Of a stretch of DNA of 64,000 nucleotides, positions 31,031-43,833 are shown piece after piece. The notes under the pieces were generated by a model. That model was not told the origin of the DNA, made no database searches, and saw nothing but the letters and a program-made list of their open reading frames with translations. Positions within the stretch are counted from its first letter, which is position 1. Every line of letters begins with the position of its first letter. The stretch is from Adiantum capillus-veneris (lineage: Eukaryota > Streptophyta > Polypodiopsida > Polypodiales > Pteridaceae): positions 137,805,043 through 137,869,042 of the forward strand of contig CM043958.1 in assembly GCA_014529385.2 (NCBI GenBank), written 5' to 3'. The position numbers and the translations under genes were made by a program.

Positions 31031-32169
31031 GTGGGGCTGGGGTAGCCATTGCTACAAAAGAAACACGGAGAAAATGGAGAAATTCTACTTTGAGATTAGC
31101 CAGAATGAAACTGCGACTTGTAGATGGTTATATGGAAAAAGCCCTAGGAATTCTAGAGAAAGTAGTTGTCACCTCTTGTGGAATTGAATATGAGCATACA
31201 TTTTCTATTGTTTCTTTTGCAAGAAGAAAAACTATGACATCATACTTGGAAGACCATTCATGCGACAATTAAAAATGGTCCAAGATTGGGGGTATGACCA
31301 TATTTACCTGAGGAAAATGGAAACCGTGACCAAGATAAACTCGAAAGACCATAGTTACAAGGATGTAGCAAGAACACTTGTTGAGGAGTTTGATTTTGCT
31401 ACATTATCTAGATCTGAACTTCCAACAGTATGTATGGAGCTTCATATTGTGGGAGCTTAAGACACGAAGAGTGTATCGTAGAAAGGGCTTTAGAAGAAAA
31501 ACACTGTACCTAGAACCCTTTCCAAAAGAAGAAGTAGAGCCTTTAGGATGGGAACACATTCTGGAAACTTTGGATGTGCACACTTTGGAGGACGGTCCCA
31601 CAACAAAGTTCTATGACAAGGATGGCTATGACATGATACCATATTACATGGTCAATGTAGTTGAGAAAGAGGGTGAGATTCAAGCTTCAAATGAACTCAA
31701 AATGAGAAAGAAAGATGAAAGAGGAGAGGAAGAGTTGTTTTATGACTCTTCATTAAAGCATTTCAAGTATGATGATGATGTGGATGATGAATGCTCTAAC
31801 AACCCTAGCGATCAAGAAGAGACCATACGGATGCCAAATTTTATGGCTTTCCAAACCAAAAATTGAGGTAGCAACAACACTATACGATGAAAAAAGCCTT
31901 AAACATGGCTAGAGAAAATCCGATGTTGAAAGTAAAAGGTAAAACAAAATTCTTGATGCTTTTAAAGGCATAAAATTGTGTAAAAGACAAAATCTCATGT
32001 CAATTCATTTAAACTTAGGAGAAAAAAACAAAAAAGGGTATTAGAAGCTTGAGGAAGAAATTGTAGAATACTGAAAAAGAAACAAACCAAAAGAACCAGG
32101 GATGGATGAGTTCAAAATGGACCAAGGTCGAGTGTAAAAAGAAATACCAAGAACTCAAGCGAACGTTGT
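31031..32169 (+). pseudogene. Element 2 protease region, unit B
   Basis: A near-identical copy of 26265-27403. The joint replaces the codons for the catalytic Asp, reading RVSGAG instead of LDSGAG, so the copy was inactive from birth. A non-synonymous change makes EKAL from EKPL. Confidence 0.8.
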
Positions 32170-33770
32170 CATGTAGCTCCGCTTCCATAAAGGGAAAATG
32201 AGCAAAGGGATGCAAATTAATCTTCTTTGAAGGCTATGTGTTTATTCATCAGTGATCAAGGTTTGATAACAAGCTAGCCTAATGCTAAATGTATGCTAGA
32301 TGCGGCTCTAAAGAGCCAAAAGTTGTCTTGTTAATGCTAGAAGAGAGCATGTTTAAAGTGATCATAAATGGGACTTTATGGATTAGAATTCACTATAACA
32401 CGTTGCGCAGAAATCAGTACAGATATCGACGAGACAAAGTTAGTTTTAAAACTAAGCGCTGAAATAGGCATCGAAAAAGACGCCGGTCTCGTGTCGTATA
32501 CAAGCATCGGTATATGTGGATTCAGAATATCCTATGAAATAAGCGTCTAAACAAGCATTCATATATGAGCCGATAATTCTATAGCATATTCCAACGCGTC
32601 ATTAAAAGTGTGTACTGACGCCTATACCGTACTTTGTACCGACGACCAAACCTGCAAAATTGTTTTGGGCAGAGAGGGATGGAAACTGATGCTGCATGTA
32701 CTGCAACAAAAGAAAATAGCCCTCTTTGCCCAAAGGAAGAGTACACAAGCAACCGCACTCCACCTACAAGCTGATGCTAAAGAGCGAGTGTATGGCAATT
32801 AGCAAAATTGTAAGAATAACATAACCACAAAATCAAAAGCGTGATCATGGCATAACGACATAAAGATTTTATAACCATGATTAAAACATGAGTTAAAAAC
32901 TGCAAAACCATAAACATAACCCGTTTGCCATATCATAACGGTTACCATAACCATAATAGCCATACCATCATTGCACAACCATAACCATAACCATAACCAT
33001 CACATGGTTGAAGTGAATGTGTGGACCTGAAGTCTCATCATATGGTGCACGTTGGTCTTCTAAGATCAGCAATTGGAGTTTTGGATGCCAAGATATAGCC
33101 CGTTATAGTTTCATCACGGGGGCCAGTTCCATACCTCTTTGGCTGCCTTGGTCACTGTGCCATCTGGGATTTTTTGGTCTTCAACCAGGTTTTGAAATAT
33201 GGTGTACTTAATAGAGCAATAAGTGCTTAAGAAGTATCTTGTCTGGAATGTTATCTCTAGCAATGCATTGATAGCTAGATACACTAGTGGACTTGTGCCC
33301 AATGCTATAGTGGTCGAGATATATGCCAAGTGTGTTATGTTTGGCAGTGCTTGATTGATAAGTATGTCAAGTGTTGTTTGAAAAGACAAACAGAGTTCAA
33401 GGATATTCTTGTACAGAATGTTGACTCCTGCAATTCTTTGATTGTGAGTTATGGCGAATAGGGGTGGGCAAGAAGCTCTAAACTATCTTCAACTAATGTA
33501 AATAAATGAAACTCTTGAGATACAATCACCTATACTTGCCTCTTGAGGGCATGTGACACGATCCAAAACATTGATATGGGAATGAAATTTGTGAAGATAT
33601 TGTCAATTAGGGCCTGTTGAAATTGTATTTTGTGCAAGACAATGCCTTGGATGATGTATATGCCAAATGTGGTGCCTTTACAAAATCACATTAAGTTCTT
33701 GATGAGATTTGAGTTCAAATGTTTAGCAAGGCAATGCCTTGGCTGATACACGTGCCAAATGTGGTGCCTC
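32170..33770 (+). pseudogene. PPR pseudogene with CACTA remnant, unit B
   Basis: Copy of 27404-29004 with the same CACTA terminus (32391) and the same deletion joint (33006/33007). It carries few private substitutions. Confidence 0.6.
32391..33006. mobile_element. CACTA transposon remnant, unit B
   Basis: Left terminus CACTATAACACG and about 0.6 kb. It breaks at the same CACATG/GTTGAAG joint as unit A. Confidence 0.8.
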
Positions 33771-33904
33771 GCCACATGAGATACATTCGGAGTAAACAAT
33801 TTTCTTCCCACTTCCTTGGTGGTGCAACGGCATGGGCTTCCTTAGAACTTCACGTTACACGCTTCGGAACCATAGATTTGGAGTAGAGAAAAGAAAAGCG
33901 CGTT

Positions 33905-33984
<80 letters not shown>

Positions 33985-35833
33985 ACAAATAGCGAGACAA
34001 CACGTGGACGATTGGAGATGGAGATGGCTTGAAGGTGAGAGGTTAAGGGACAGAGGCTCCCTTCGGCGTGTCGTTGCAAAAGAGCTGTCACTTCTGTAGA
34101 TGTGTGTGTTCAAAGTGAGAGGTGAAGGGTCCTTTATATAGGCCCTAGGGGGGTGCTAAGAATACTGAGTGGGTTTCAACAATAAGAGAAGGAAAAGCTC
34201 GCACGTCGTCGCGGCACCTTTTTTTTTGGATGTTCGTGAATCTTATGCGCGATTTTTAAAAAGCTCTATACTTTTAAGTTCCCATTCTATCTTGAGAGAA
34301 AGAAAGAAAGAAGTATCGTAATTTTGACTCACCTCTCTTTCTTTCTTAAAAATACCAGCTCTAAGCTTTTTCTTCACACATAGATTAGGTTCCCACATAA
34401 ACCTATTGTTCCACATAAAGAAAAATCATAAATAAATAGATTTTGAAACCGATTTTCAATCCGATTGCTCTGATAAACTCATGATGACTCACAAAATTGA
34501 GAATCTCAATTACTTTGCAAAATAACTGAAATAACTTATATGGATAAATGTTGGGTACATTACAATATCCCCAACTAAGGGATTCAAGATGTCCTCATCT
34601 GGAGAAAAAGTGAGAATACTTCTACTCCAATTACTAGCGACCATCATTATGCCAAAAAGGGTGATGCCTTTAGTCTGCTTCACTTGCAACTGCTGCTCCA
34701 TTAGTCAGCCGTGGACAAGTGTTCCGATAATGTTTCAACTCTCCACATTCAAATCAATAGGGTACTTTTCAAACTTAGACTTATCCAGTCCACTAAAAGT
34801 TCAATCGTATGATTTAATCGATCCTTACTTATCCGATTCATTAAAACTCAATCACATGACTAAACCAATCTTGACTTAACCAGTCCATCAAATCTTAGAC
34901 ATATGACTTAACCAGTCATGACTTATCCAATCCGTCAAACTCAATCATATGACTTAACCAGTCATGATTATCTCAATCACATGACAACCAATCATGGGTC
35001 ATCCAATCACATGACTTAACCAGTCATGGCTCATTCAATCCTCCAAAAAAAAAAGACTCACTTTCATGACTTAACCAATCATGGGTCATCCAATCACATG
35101 ACTTAACCAATCATGGCTCATTCAATCCTCCAAAAAAAAAAAAAAACTCACGTTCATGACTTAACTAGTCAAACAATTTCTTTGTAGAAAACAACTCAAT
35201 ATTCTATTCATAAAATCATCAAAATGTCATATAGGGGTCTACAAAAGATCTCTCCACGAGAAAACATAATAGAGGTTTCAACCATAACTATGGTACACGT
35301 CAATCGGCATCGCTTAATTTCTCTACCAGTCACATATGGTATAGTAAGCATACACATGAGAAAGCTTGAGGTAGCCAACTAAATATTTTAATCTAAGCTC
35401 TGATACCAATTGTGAGGTCTTCAACCCCGAGAAGATTGGGGCGACTTGATAGATGGCCTTCCTTTATTCTCATTTTATATTGACGACACCCTACTCTGTT
35501 TCCACAAAGTAGAGATACGAGCAACAGAAGAGAGGAAATCCTCTATCCATCATTTACGTGGTTATAAGGGTCATATGCCACAAGCCAGGTCGATAAATCT
35601 AGGATTCTAATAAAGTTGTTTCCTAACATAAAGACAAAATTCCATTGCCATATTTAGAATCCATAAGCAACACCTTTTTTCCCAGATTTAAGAGGCACGA
35701 CCGCCATCCATAAACCATAAATATGATATGAGACTTAGTCTAAACTAAATAGTAATCTTGTGTCACGTAGATTTGGGTCATCTCGACTCTTGGCACAATG
35801 AGTCTCTAATTTCACTTCTCTTAATAAGAGTGA
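33771..35833 (-). mobile_element. Family X element, unit B (partial 3' LTR, internal region, partial 5' LTR)
   Basis: Partial LTR 33771-34564, with a 73-bp GA run at 33909-33981. Internal region 34565-35410, with the primer-binding site at 35397-35408. Cut 5' LTR 35411-35833. Substitutions here match unit C rather than unit A. Confidence 0.8.
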
Positions 35834-36982
35834 GTGGGGCTGGGGTAGCCATTGCTACAAAAGAAACACGGAGAAAATGGAGAAATTCTACTTTGAGATT
35901 AGCCAGAATGAAACTGCGACTTGTAGATGGTTATATGGAAAAACCCCTAGGAATTCTAGAGAAAGTAGTTGTCACCTCTTGTGGAATTGAATATGAGCAT
36001 ACATTTTCTATTGTTTCTTTTGCAAGAAGAAAAACTATGACATGATACTTGGAAGACCATTCAAGCGACAATTAAAAATGGTCCAAGATTGGGGGTATGA
36101 CCATATTTACCTGAGGAAAATGGAAACCGTGACCAAGATAAACTCGAAAGACCATAGTTACAAGGATGTAGCAAGAACACTTGTTGAGGAGTTTGATTTT
36201 GCTACATTATCTAGATCTGAACTTCCAACAGTATGTATGGAGCTTCATATTGTGGGAGCTTAAGACACGAAGAGTGTATCGTAGAAAGGGCTTTAGAAGA
36301 CAAACACTGTACCTAGAACCCTTTCCAAAAGAAGAAGTAGAGACTTTAGGATGGGAACACATTCTGGAAACTTTGGATGTGCACACTTTGGAGGACGGTC
36401 CCACAACAAAGTTCTATGACAAGGATGGCTATGACATGATACCATATTACATGGTCAATGTAGTTGAGAAAGAGGGTGAGATTCAAGCTTCAAATGAACT
36501 CAAAATGAGAAAGAAAGACGAAGGAGGAGAGGAAGAGTTGTTTTATGACTCTTCATTAAAGCTTTTCAAGTATGATGATGACGTGGATGATGAATGCTCT
36601 AACAACCCTAGCGATCAAGAAGAGACCATACGGATGCCAAATTTTATGGCTTTCCAAATCAAAAATTGAGGTAGCAACAACACTATACGATGAAAAAAGC
36701 CTTAAACATGGCTAGAGAAAATCCGATGTTGAAAGTAAAAGGTAAAACAAAATTCTTGATGCTTTTAAAGGCATAAAATTGTGTAAAAGACAAAATCTCA
36801 TGTCAATTCATTTAAACTTAGGAGAAAAAAACAAAAAAGGGTATTAGAAGCTTGAGGAAGAAATTGTAGAATACTGAAAAAGAAACAAACCAAAAGAAAC
36901 CAAAAGAACCAGGGATGGATGAGTTCAAAATGGACCAAGGTCGAGTGTAAAAAGAAATACCAAGAACTCAAGAGAACGTTGT
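35834..36982 (+). pseudogene. Element 2 protease region, unit C
   Basis: Third copy of the segment. It has the same RVSGAG joint as unit B, a private CATACTTGG to GATACTTGG change that opens the ILGRPF-like frame, and a 10-bp insertion (AAACCAAAAG) near 36890. Confidence 0.8.
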
Positions 36983-37203
36983 CATGCAGCTCCGCTTCCA
37001 TGAAGGGAAAATGAGCAAAGGGATGCAAATTAATCTTCTTTGAAGGCTATGTGTTTATTCATCAGTGATCAAGGTTTGATAACAAGCTAGCCTAATGCTA
37101 AATGTATGCTAGATGCGGCTCTAAAGAGCCAAAAGTTGTCTTGTTAATGCTAGAAGAGAGTATGTTTAAAGTGATCATAAATGGGACTTTATGGATTAGA
37201 ATT
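36983..37203 (+). pseudogene. PPR pseudogene, left part, unit C
   Basis: Copy of 27404-27624 (MYARCGS motif). It is separated from its right part (43834-44736) by the complete CACTA element. Confidence 0.55.
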
Positions 37204-38089
37204 CACTATAACACGTTGCGCAGAAATCAGTACAGATATCGACGAGACAAAGTTAGTTTTAAAACTAAGCGCTGAAATAGGCATCGAAAAAGACGCCGGT
37301 CTCGTGTCGTATACAAGCATCGGTATATGTGGCGTCAGAATATCCTATGAAATAAGCGTCTAAACAAGCATTCATATATGAGCCGATAATTCTATAGCAT
37401 ATTCCAACGCGTCATTAAAAGTGTGTACTGACGCCTATACCGTACTTTGTACCGACGACCAAACCTGCAAAATTGTTTTGGGCAGAGAGGGATGGAAACT
37501 GATGTTGCATGTACTGCAACAAAAGAAAACAGCTCTCTTTGCCCAAAGGAAGAGTACACAAGCAACCGCACTCCACCTACAAGCTGATGCTAAAGAGCGA
37601 GTGTATGGCAATTAGCAAAATTGTAAGAATAACATAACCACAAAATCAAAAGTGTGATCATGGCATAACGGCATAAAGATTTTATAACCATGATTAAAAC
37701 ATGAGTTAAAAACTGCAAAACCATAAACATAACCCGTTTGCCATATCATAACGGTTACCATAACCATAATAGCCATACCATCATTGCACAACCATAACCA
37801 TAACCATAACCATCACATGATTTCCATACCATCATAGCAAAACCATAACCTTAACTTGACTGCAAAACCTTAACCATAACATATGTGCCATACCATAAAC
37901 ATAACCATAAACCATAAACATAAGCAATACAAAATTGTACATATGCAAACAATCATTGAGTGAGACTATATCAAGAAGACCACAACTATAAAAAAGACTG
38001 TACCAAGAAGACTGGGTGAAACTGTATGAAGACGATCCTCATGGTAATGCCTCCCAGTTGACATCCTCTCCCTCCTCCTGTATCTAGGC

Positions 38090-39144
38090 CAAAAGGGCCA
38101 CAAGTCCATGCTTGTACCCATACTTCTCCTCTCGGCGTGTCAGAGGGCACTTCACGGCAACTTCATGAAAAATTATGGTTTAATCATTAGATAAATCTTC
38201 AAATAACACATATATTTTCAATAATTTAAAGCATACATATAATACTTACAAACTCATGTCGAAGCATATCATAGCCTCCATTACCAAAATGTGATGCTCT
38301 AGCAGACTCCAAACGTGCTCTAACTGTATCTCTTTGCTGCTGAAATCTCTCAGGATTGTCTTGTGTCTCTCGTGTAATTCCCTCCCACTCCCTTTGCGTC
38401 CAACCATGCCGGCTTTGGACTGCCGGTATTGTATCTGTCTCTTGCCTCTAACCGGCGGTGTGACATTGTGGCCTTCTCCACACTCAAAATCGAGGGATTT
38501 GCAACTGGATCGTACCCCTGTGCCGGCCTGTACTCTCTGTGAATGGACTCGATGATGTTATTCTTTCTTTCAAGATCAAGATTATCCCAAACCTCCATCA
38601 CAAAGTGACCAAACTAAATTTTACAGAGCTACTGAATCCTCTGGCCCATGGCCTTTCCAACCCTATCCACCACAACAACGCCATCCCTGCTCTTGTACAC
38701 TTTCTAGGATCATGCTCGTGTGATCCCCGAGGTGTACGTGGTGTACCAATCAGTGAACTATCTACTGAAGAGAGTGGTGGAAGCTCTCTCGGTGGTGTGG
38801 ACGTATCGGTTGAACCACTACTACAACAACTACCACCTCCAAAATGACGCCTACCTCGTCTCGAGGGTGACCCACCCATCGATGTAATGGGGCACACAAG
38901 TCTTAGACGTGAGGGGCGCACTTGACTGAGGTGTGGGGACGCTCGATGCAGGGACCACACTAGTCCTGAGTGTAGGGTTGGCCGTAGTAGGTCTAGAGGG
39001 ACCTGTTGTCCAAAGGTGTTGTGCCATCACGATCTGCTCTGGTGTGAATGGAGACAAAAACGAGCCCATCTGCTCGGGTGACATGCTGACCAGAATGACA
39101 TGAAAACTAAAACTAGGAGAGTATGACTGATCGATTTTGACCAT
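38090..39144 (-). pseudogene. TnpA-like second ORF of the CACTA element
   Basis: CACTA elements carry a second gene whose product binds subterminal repeats. Here the - strand reads, with frame changes, a Ser/Pro-rich start (39144, SPFTPEQIVMAQHLWTTG), an RR-rich basic and low-complexity part, then FSLVTL, MEVWDNLDLERKNNIIESI and a later stretch ERFQQQRDTVRARLESARAS near 38280-38340. The pattern of WDNL...IHREY and paired helices resembles the plant transposase family that accompanies TNP2 (Transposase_24 type). A possible splice donor GTAAGT follows at 38249-38244. No single frame covers it, so it is broken. Confidence 0.5.
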
Positions 39145-39339
39145 GGCTAATCATACACAAATAACACCCACAAAATACATTAGTTTACAGAAGAAACACT
39201 TAATCAATACAAATAACAAAAAATGAAGCTGCAACACAAATGAATGAATCTAAAGTGTATTGTAGACTAATAAAAAGAGTTTTACAAAAGAATTCTTAGC
39301 AAAGATCATTAGTTAATCTCTCATCTTCTATGAGATCTG

Positions 39340-40679
39340 ATGCACCAAAGATGTCTATCTCAATCTGTATTTTTGCATCTTTGTCATGGAACTCTACTTC
39401 TTCGTTGCTCTCCGCATTAGCTTCAGTATTGGACACCTCATCTATATGTTAAGACAATTTCTCACTGTTGACATCCACCTCAAAATCTAAACTTAAAGTT
39501 TCTGTCGGTCCTGCGCTTTGTTCATGAGTCACTTCTTTGACCTCAACGTCCAATCCTTCACACACTTGCTTGCTCCATGGAGAAACTTGAATGACATAGA
39601 GTCAACAGGGTTTAGACAGATCATTCTCATCATTTTCTGTCCATACTGAATCGTGTGTGAACACAACTTCTTCACAATGCTACGGAAGTACAAATGTATC
39701 CCGTGCATCTAACCACTACCCAGTTGGAAAGTCAAGCAATTTTGGAAGATGATCTAGAAACGAAAGGTTTCTAGTATCACGGTTGCGCTTGAATTGCAGG
39801 CGATCTATCAAGCGTTGTTGCTTTCTACCTTCGTACCTCTCTAGCCACTTTTGCATGATGTCTGAATTGAGAAGGAAAAATCTCATAACCTTTTCTCGCA
39901 TTGTGATGTCCATCTTCCTAACGATGCCTTGTCCCTGCGGCTCGTCCCCTGTCACCTTGACGTTGATCTTGATGTTAACCTTAATGCCTTTTAACGGATA
40001 GGGGGCATGTGATTCCCTTCTAGCAAGATTTGCTCATTGAGAAACCTGTTGTTACATGAACAAGTCAGCCCCTTGATCACATTATTGAATTGTAATTTGC
40101 ATTTTATCATGCTTAGGATACAATGTATTTACCTGAAAAGCTCTGTGACTGAGGCGTTAGATCAAACATAGATAGACTGCAAATTAAACATTACCAACGC
40201 GGTACGGAGAACTGAGATTTTGCACCACTATAAAGCGGCATGCGTGCAAGACTTTGCATCATCTCGCCCTCTTTATCATTGCTATCATGCCATTGATATT
40301 AACGGGATGACTGAGGTTGGTTTGCAGTATTGCATTCAATGTTGTCGTCTTCTATGTTTTCAATGATGGGATCCATGTCAAAGAACGCGTCCAACATCTT
40401 CTCCATCTCTACTTCTTGAAATGCCACATCAGGTATTGGTTGGGAGTACTTAGTCGATGGCTGCTCGTTTGAAAATTGTCTTCTCTCGGATGAACTTGGA
40501 GCAATATCTACTTGTGGAGTTTGACCTTCAATCTCTAGACCATGAGATCGATAGTGAAGGTCTTGTAGCTGCTCTATCGAAAAGAGTCCATAATTGCGTA
40601 TGTGTTGGTCGTAGATTTTTTGTTTTCAAAAGATCTGATGCTTGCAATGTGCACAAGGACATGCCATCCTATCGTCCAT
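39340..40679 (-). pseudogene. TNP2-like CACTA transposase lacking its catalytic core
   Basis: Starts at 40679 with MDDRMACPCAHCKHQ, the cysteine-rich transposase-associated N-terminus. One TGA follows shortly. The block LRTALVMFNLQSIYVWSN...VTELF at about 40205-40133 is the classic TNP2 segment. A GT-AG intron of 87 bp (40132-40046) would join it in frame to FLNEQILLEGNHMP (40045-40004). After a frameshift the sequence goes directly to a C-terminal region (MREKVMRFFLLNSDIMQKWL at 39896-39837, then DTFVLP near 39700). The several hundred residues of the DDE core normally between are missing. The second copy at 61242-61802 shows the same N-terminal exon. Confidence 0.65.
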
Positions 40680-41189
40680 ACTTTATCTACCAATGATGCA
40701 ACAAATAATTAAAACACTCTAGTTGTTATAACTACACACTACTAAGTACATGACAATACATGACAACCTCACATTCTCTAGCCAGGCCCGATCCCCGTAC
40801 ACCTTGGTCTAGAGGTGCACGAAGATTCGGATCACAGGGTAATAATCTCGTCTTTATTGGTCAATGACTATATATTAAGGTTATTGAAGTTTGTGTGCAC
40901 TTTGGAGTCCAATTGCGTTTTTTCAACTATTTGCTACTAGCTCTAACAACCTCACATTCTCTAGCCAGGCTTGATCCCCGCACACCTCGATCTAGAGGTG
41001 CACGAAGATTAGGACCAAGGGTAATAATCTCGTCTTTATTGGTCAATGACTATATATTAAGGTTCTTGAAGTCTGTGTGCACTTTTGAAGTTCGATTGCG
41101 TTTTATCAACTGTTTGCTGCTAGCTCGAGCTCTAACAATCTCACATTCTCTAGCCATGTTCGATCGTCACACACCGCGGTCTAGAGGTG

Positions 41190-42060
41190 CACCTAACCTA
41201 TAACCTAAATTATAACCTAACCTATAACCAAATTAAACCTAACCTATAACTTCACCTATAACAAAACCTAACAAAGTCCGTTTGCATTTTTTAAAGTACA
41301 CGAGTCATTCTTAAGGTCCGTTTGCGTTTTTTCTAATATTTGTCGCTAGCTCTAACCTAACTTATAATCTAACCTAACCTATAATCTAAACCTAACCTAT
41401 AATCTAAACCTAACCTAATCGAAGTCTGTTTTCATTTTTAGAATTTTTCAAAGTCTGTTTTCGTTTTTTCTACTATTAATCTTCCAACCTAACCTATAAT
41501 CTCACCTAACCTATAACCTAACATAACCTATAACCTAATCCTAACGTATAGGCTAACCTAACCGAAGTCCGTTTGCATTTTTTGAACTACACGAGTGATC
41601 TTCGAAGTCTGTTTGCATTTTTCCTACTATTTGTCGCTAGCTCTAACCAAACCTATAATCTAACCTAACTTATAACCTAACCTAACCGAAGTTTGATTAC
41701 ATTTTTAGAAGTACATGAGTCATCTTCGAAGTTCATTGCGTTTTTTCTACTATTCATTTGCGGCTAGCTCTAACCTAACCTATAATCTCACATAACCTAT
41801 AACCTAAACCTAACATAACCTATAAGCTACACCTAACCTATAGGCTAACCTAACTGAAGTCTGTTTTTATTTTCTGAAGTACACAAGTCATCTTCAAAGT
41901 CCGTTTGTATTTTTTCTACTATTTGTCGCTAGCTCTAACCTAACCCATGATCTAGTCTAGCCTATAACCTAAACCTAACTTACCTAACATAACCTAACCT
42001 ATAACCTAAACCTAACCTATTACCTAACCTAATTGAAGTCCGTTTGCATTTTTAGAAGTA
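41190..42060. repeat. CCTAACCTATAA-type array with 160-180-bp higher-order units, inside CACTA
   Basis: Short CCTAACCTATAACCT motifs alternate about six times with a block of the type GAAGTCCGTTTGCATTTTT...TACACGAGTCATCTTC...CTACTATTTGTCGCTAGCTCTAA. The motif resembles plant telomere repeat permutations but is degenerate, and it lies inside the transposon. Confidence 0.75.
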
Positions 42061-42079
42061 CACGTCATCTTCGTTTGGC

Positions 42080-42720
42080 CGCTAATAGATGGATGTTGTG
42101 TTCAGATAGTTAGAACTTATGGTATGGTGTGTAAATCCGCTTAGGTTAAGCTACTCCAAATTGGATTAGGATAGCAATTAGCCATTTCAATCCACTTAGG
42201 GCTAGCCACCTAGGGTTAACGTCTTAGCACTAGTGTTGGTTTAGTCGCTAATAGATGGCCATATTTTGGAGTGTTAGGGTGCGCTATGTAAAGTTGCTTA
42301 GGTTTGGCCGCTCCAAATTGGATTAGTGTATCATTTTTCCATTTCAATCTGCTTAGGGCTAGCCGCTTGGGGTTCTATGGATTTTGGTTTGGCCACTAAT
42401 AGATGGCGCACATTGTTCGGACTGTTAAGGCACACTATGTAAAGCAGTCTAAAATATATTAGGGTATCGTTAGGCCATTTAGTCTACTGATTAGAGATAG
42501 CTACTAAGAGTTGTTGGCTTTAGATTAGCGACTTTTGTTTTGATCGCTAATACATTACTATATTTGGAGCGTTAGGATAGGCTATGTAAATTCGCTAAGG
42601 TTTGGTAACTTTTGATTTGGTCGCTCCAAATCCAATTAGTGTAGCACTTGGCCATTTCAATCTGCTAGTAGGGTTAGAGGGTTATGGTTTAGATGTTGGT
42701 AGATGGTCGTGTTTGGACGT
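42080..42720. repeat. Degenerate about 150-bp repeats inside CACTA
   Basis: Five copies of TTTGGCCGCTAATAGATGG-like sequence, each followed by GTTAG...GCTATGTAAA and TCCAAATTGGATTAG...GCCATTTCAATC. Related sequence in inverse orientation occurs near 62220-62345 in the second CACTA copy. Confidence 0.65.
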
Positions 42721-42779
42721 TTCACCGATAAGTGTTTAGGTTAACATAAAAGTACATAAGTTCTAACTGTCCGAACACA

Positions 42780-43120
42780 ATGTCCATCTATAACCTAAAC
42801 ATGAGTTAACTTAACATATAACCTAACCTAACTTTTTACGTACAACCTATATCCTAACTTGTTGCCTAAACCTGACCTATAATCTAGCTAACCTATCCTA
42901 TAACCTAACTTATAACTTAATTTAACCTTTAATTTAAACCTAACCTATAAGCTAACCTAACATAATTAACGTTCTATAAGCTAAGCTAACCTAGCTTAAC
43001 GTATAATTTAACTCATAACTTAACATATAACCTATCTATACCCTAACCTAACCTATAACCCAAATTAAACCTAACTAAAACCTAAAACCTAAAACGTAAA
43101 CCTCATCAATGGCATAATTT
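42780..43120. repeat. Second CCTAACCTATAA-type array inside CACTA
   Basis: Short, highly degenerate CTAACCTATAACCTAA motifs. It ends with CTAAAACCTAAAACG near 43095. Confidence 0.65.
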
Positions 43121-43368
43121 CAAAAACGAAATTTCTTCAAAACAAGATTTTTTCATAAACCAATTTTTTTTTCCATAATTCAAAACAAAATTTCACAACA
43201 CAAACCATAATTTCTTTTAAAGCATTGAAAGTTTAAAGCATGAAATTTTCTTTTATCAATGTGCAAATTAATTTAAATAAATTTAATATGCATTAAAAGT
43301 TCAAGCACTCACATGCGGCCTATTTGAGCAAGAAAAGATGTTGTAAACGTCCTCGAACCTGTAAAAAT

Positions 43369-43370
<2 letters not shown>

Positions 43371-43402
<32 letters not shown>
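43371..43402. repeat. CA microsatellite
   Basis: About 16 CA dinucleotides, followed by AACCCTAAACCCTAAACC, two plant telomere-type units. Confidence 0.9.
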
Positions 43403-43403
<1 letters not shown>

Positions 43404-43833
43404 ATGTTAAACCCTAAACCCTAAACCTACAAGTTAACTTGAAAACAATCGCACCTTAGTGCTATGGAGTAGTCCACAAGCAAGATTAGCACCTCCAACA
43501 ACTTTTTTTCCACCAGATCTATAAGAGGTGAGGAGGAAGAGATCAAGAAAAAAGGCGCAAGAAGAAGAGAAATGCGTAGGGAAATGCCGCGGGTTTGTGT
43601 TTTTGCAGGGTCCATCGGACAGGTATTGATACAGGCGTCGGAAAGAGCATTCATACAGGCGTCGAAAAGTGCTTTGGAACAGGCGTTGGAAGATACATTG
43701 GAAAAGGCGTCGGAAATTTAAAAATGAATTTTAAAAAAAAAATTCATCTCCCTCTATACTTACCTACACATATACCGATGCCCACCATTGACGCCGGTAT
43801 TTGGCACCCGAATTTAAGTGAGCACTTGTAGTG

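Larger units (their letters stand above)
37204..43833 (-). mobile_element. En/Spm (CACTA) DNA transposon, complete but inactive
   Basis: Ends CACTATAACACG at the left and CACTTGTAGTG at the right (CACTACAAGTG inverted), flanked by a 3-bp target duplication ATT (37201-37203 and 43834-43836). Length is 6630 bp. Genes run on the - strand: a TNP2-like transposase (39340-40679) followed by a TnpA-like ORF (38090-39144). Subterminal repeats are present at both ends. The right third (41.2-43.1 kb) is filled with CCTAACCTATAA-type arrays. The transposase catalytic core appears to be deleted, so it could only have moved with help from another copy. Insertion is inside the PPR pseudogene. Confidence 0.85.

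Noticed and set aside
33850-34113. Long Ser/Leu and Glu/Arg reading frames around the GA runs (also near 29066, 44797)
   Set aside because: They are translations of a GA microsatellite; length varies between copies, and the LTR is otherwise non-coding in these frames.
38539-38847. Plus-strand frame opposite the TnpA-like ORF
   Set aside because: It is the antisense shadow of the - strand CACTA gene.
41190-43120. Interstitial telomere or chromosome end
   Set aside because: The motifs are degenerate CCTAACCTATAA rather than exact CCCTAAA, and they lie between the two termini of a CACTA transposon that has a target duplication.
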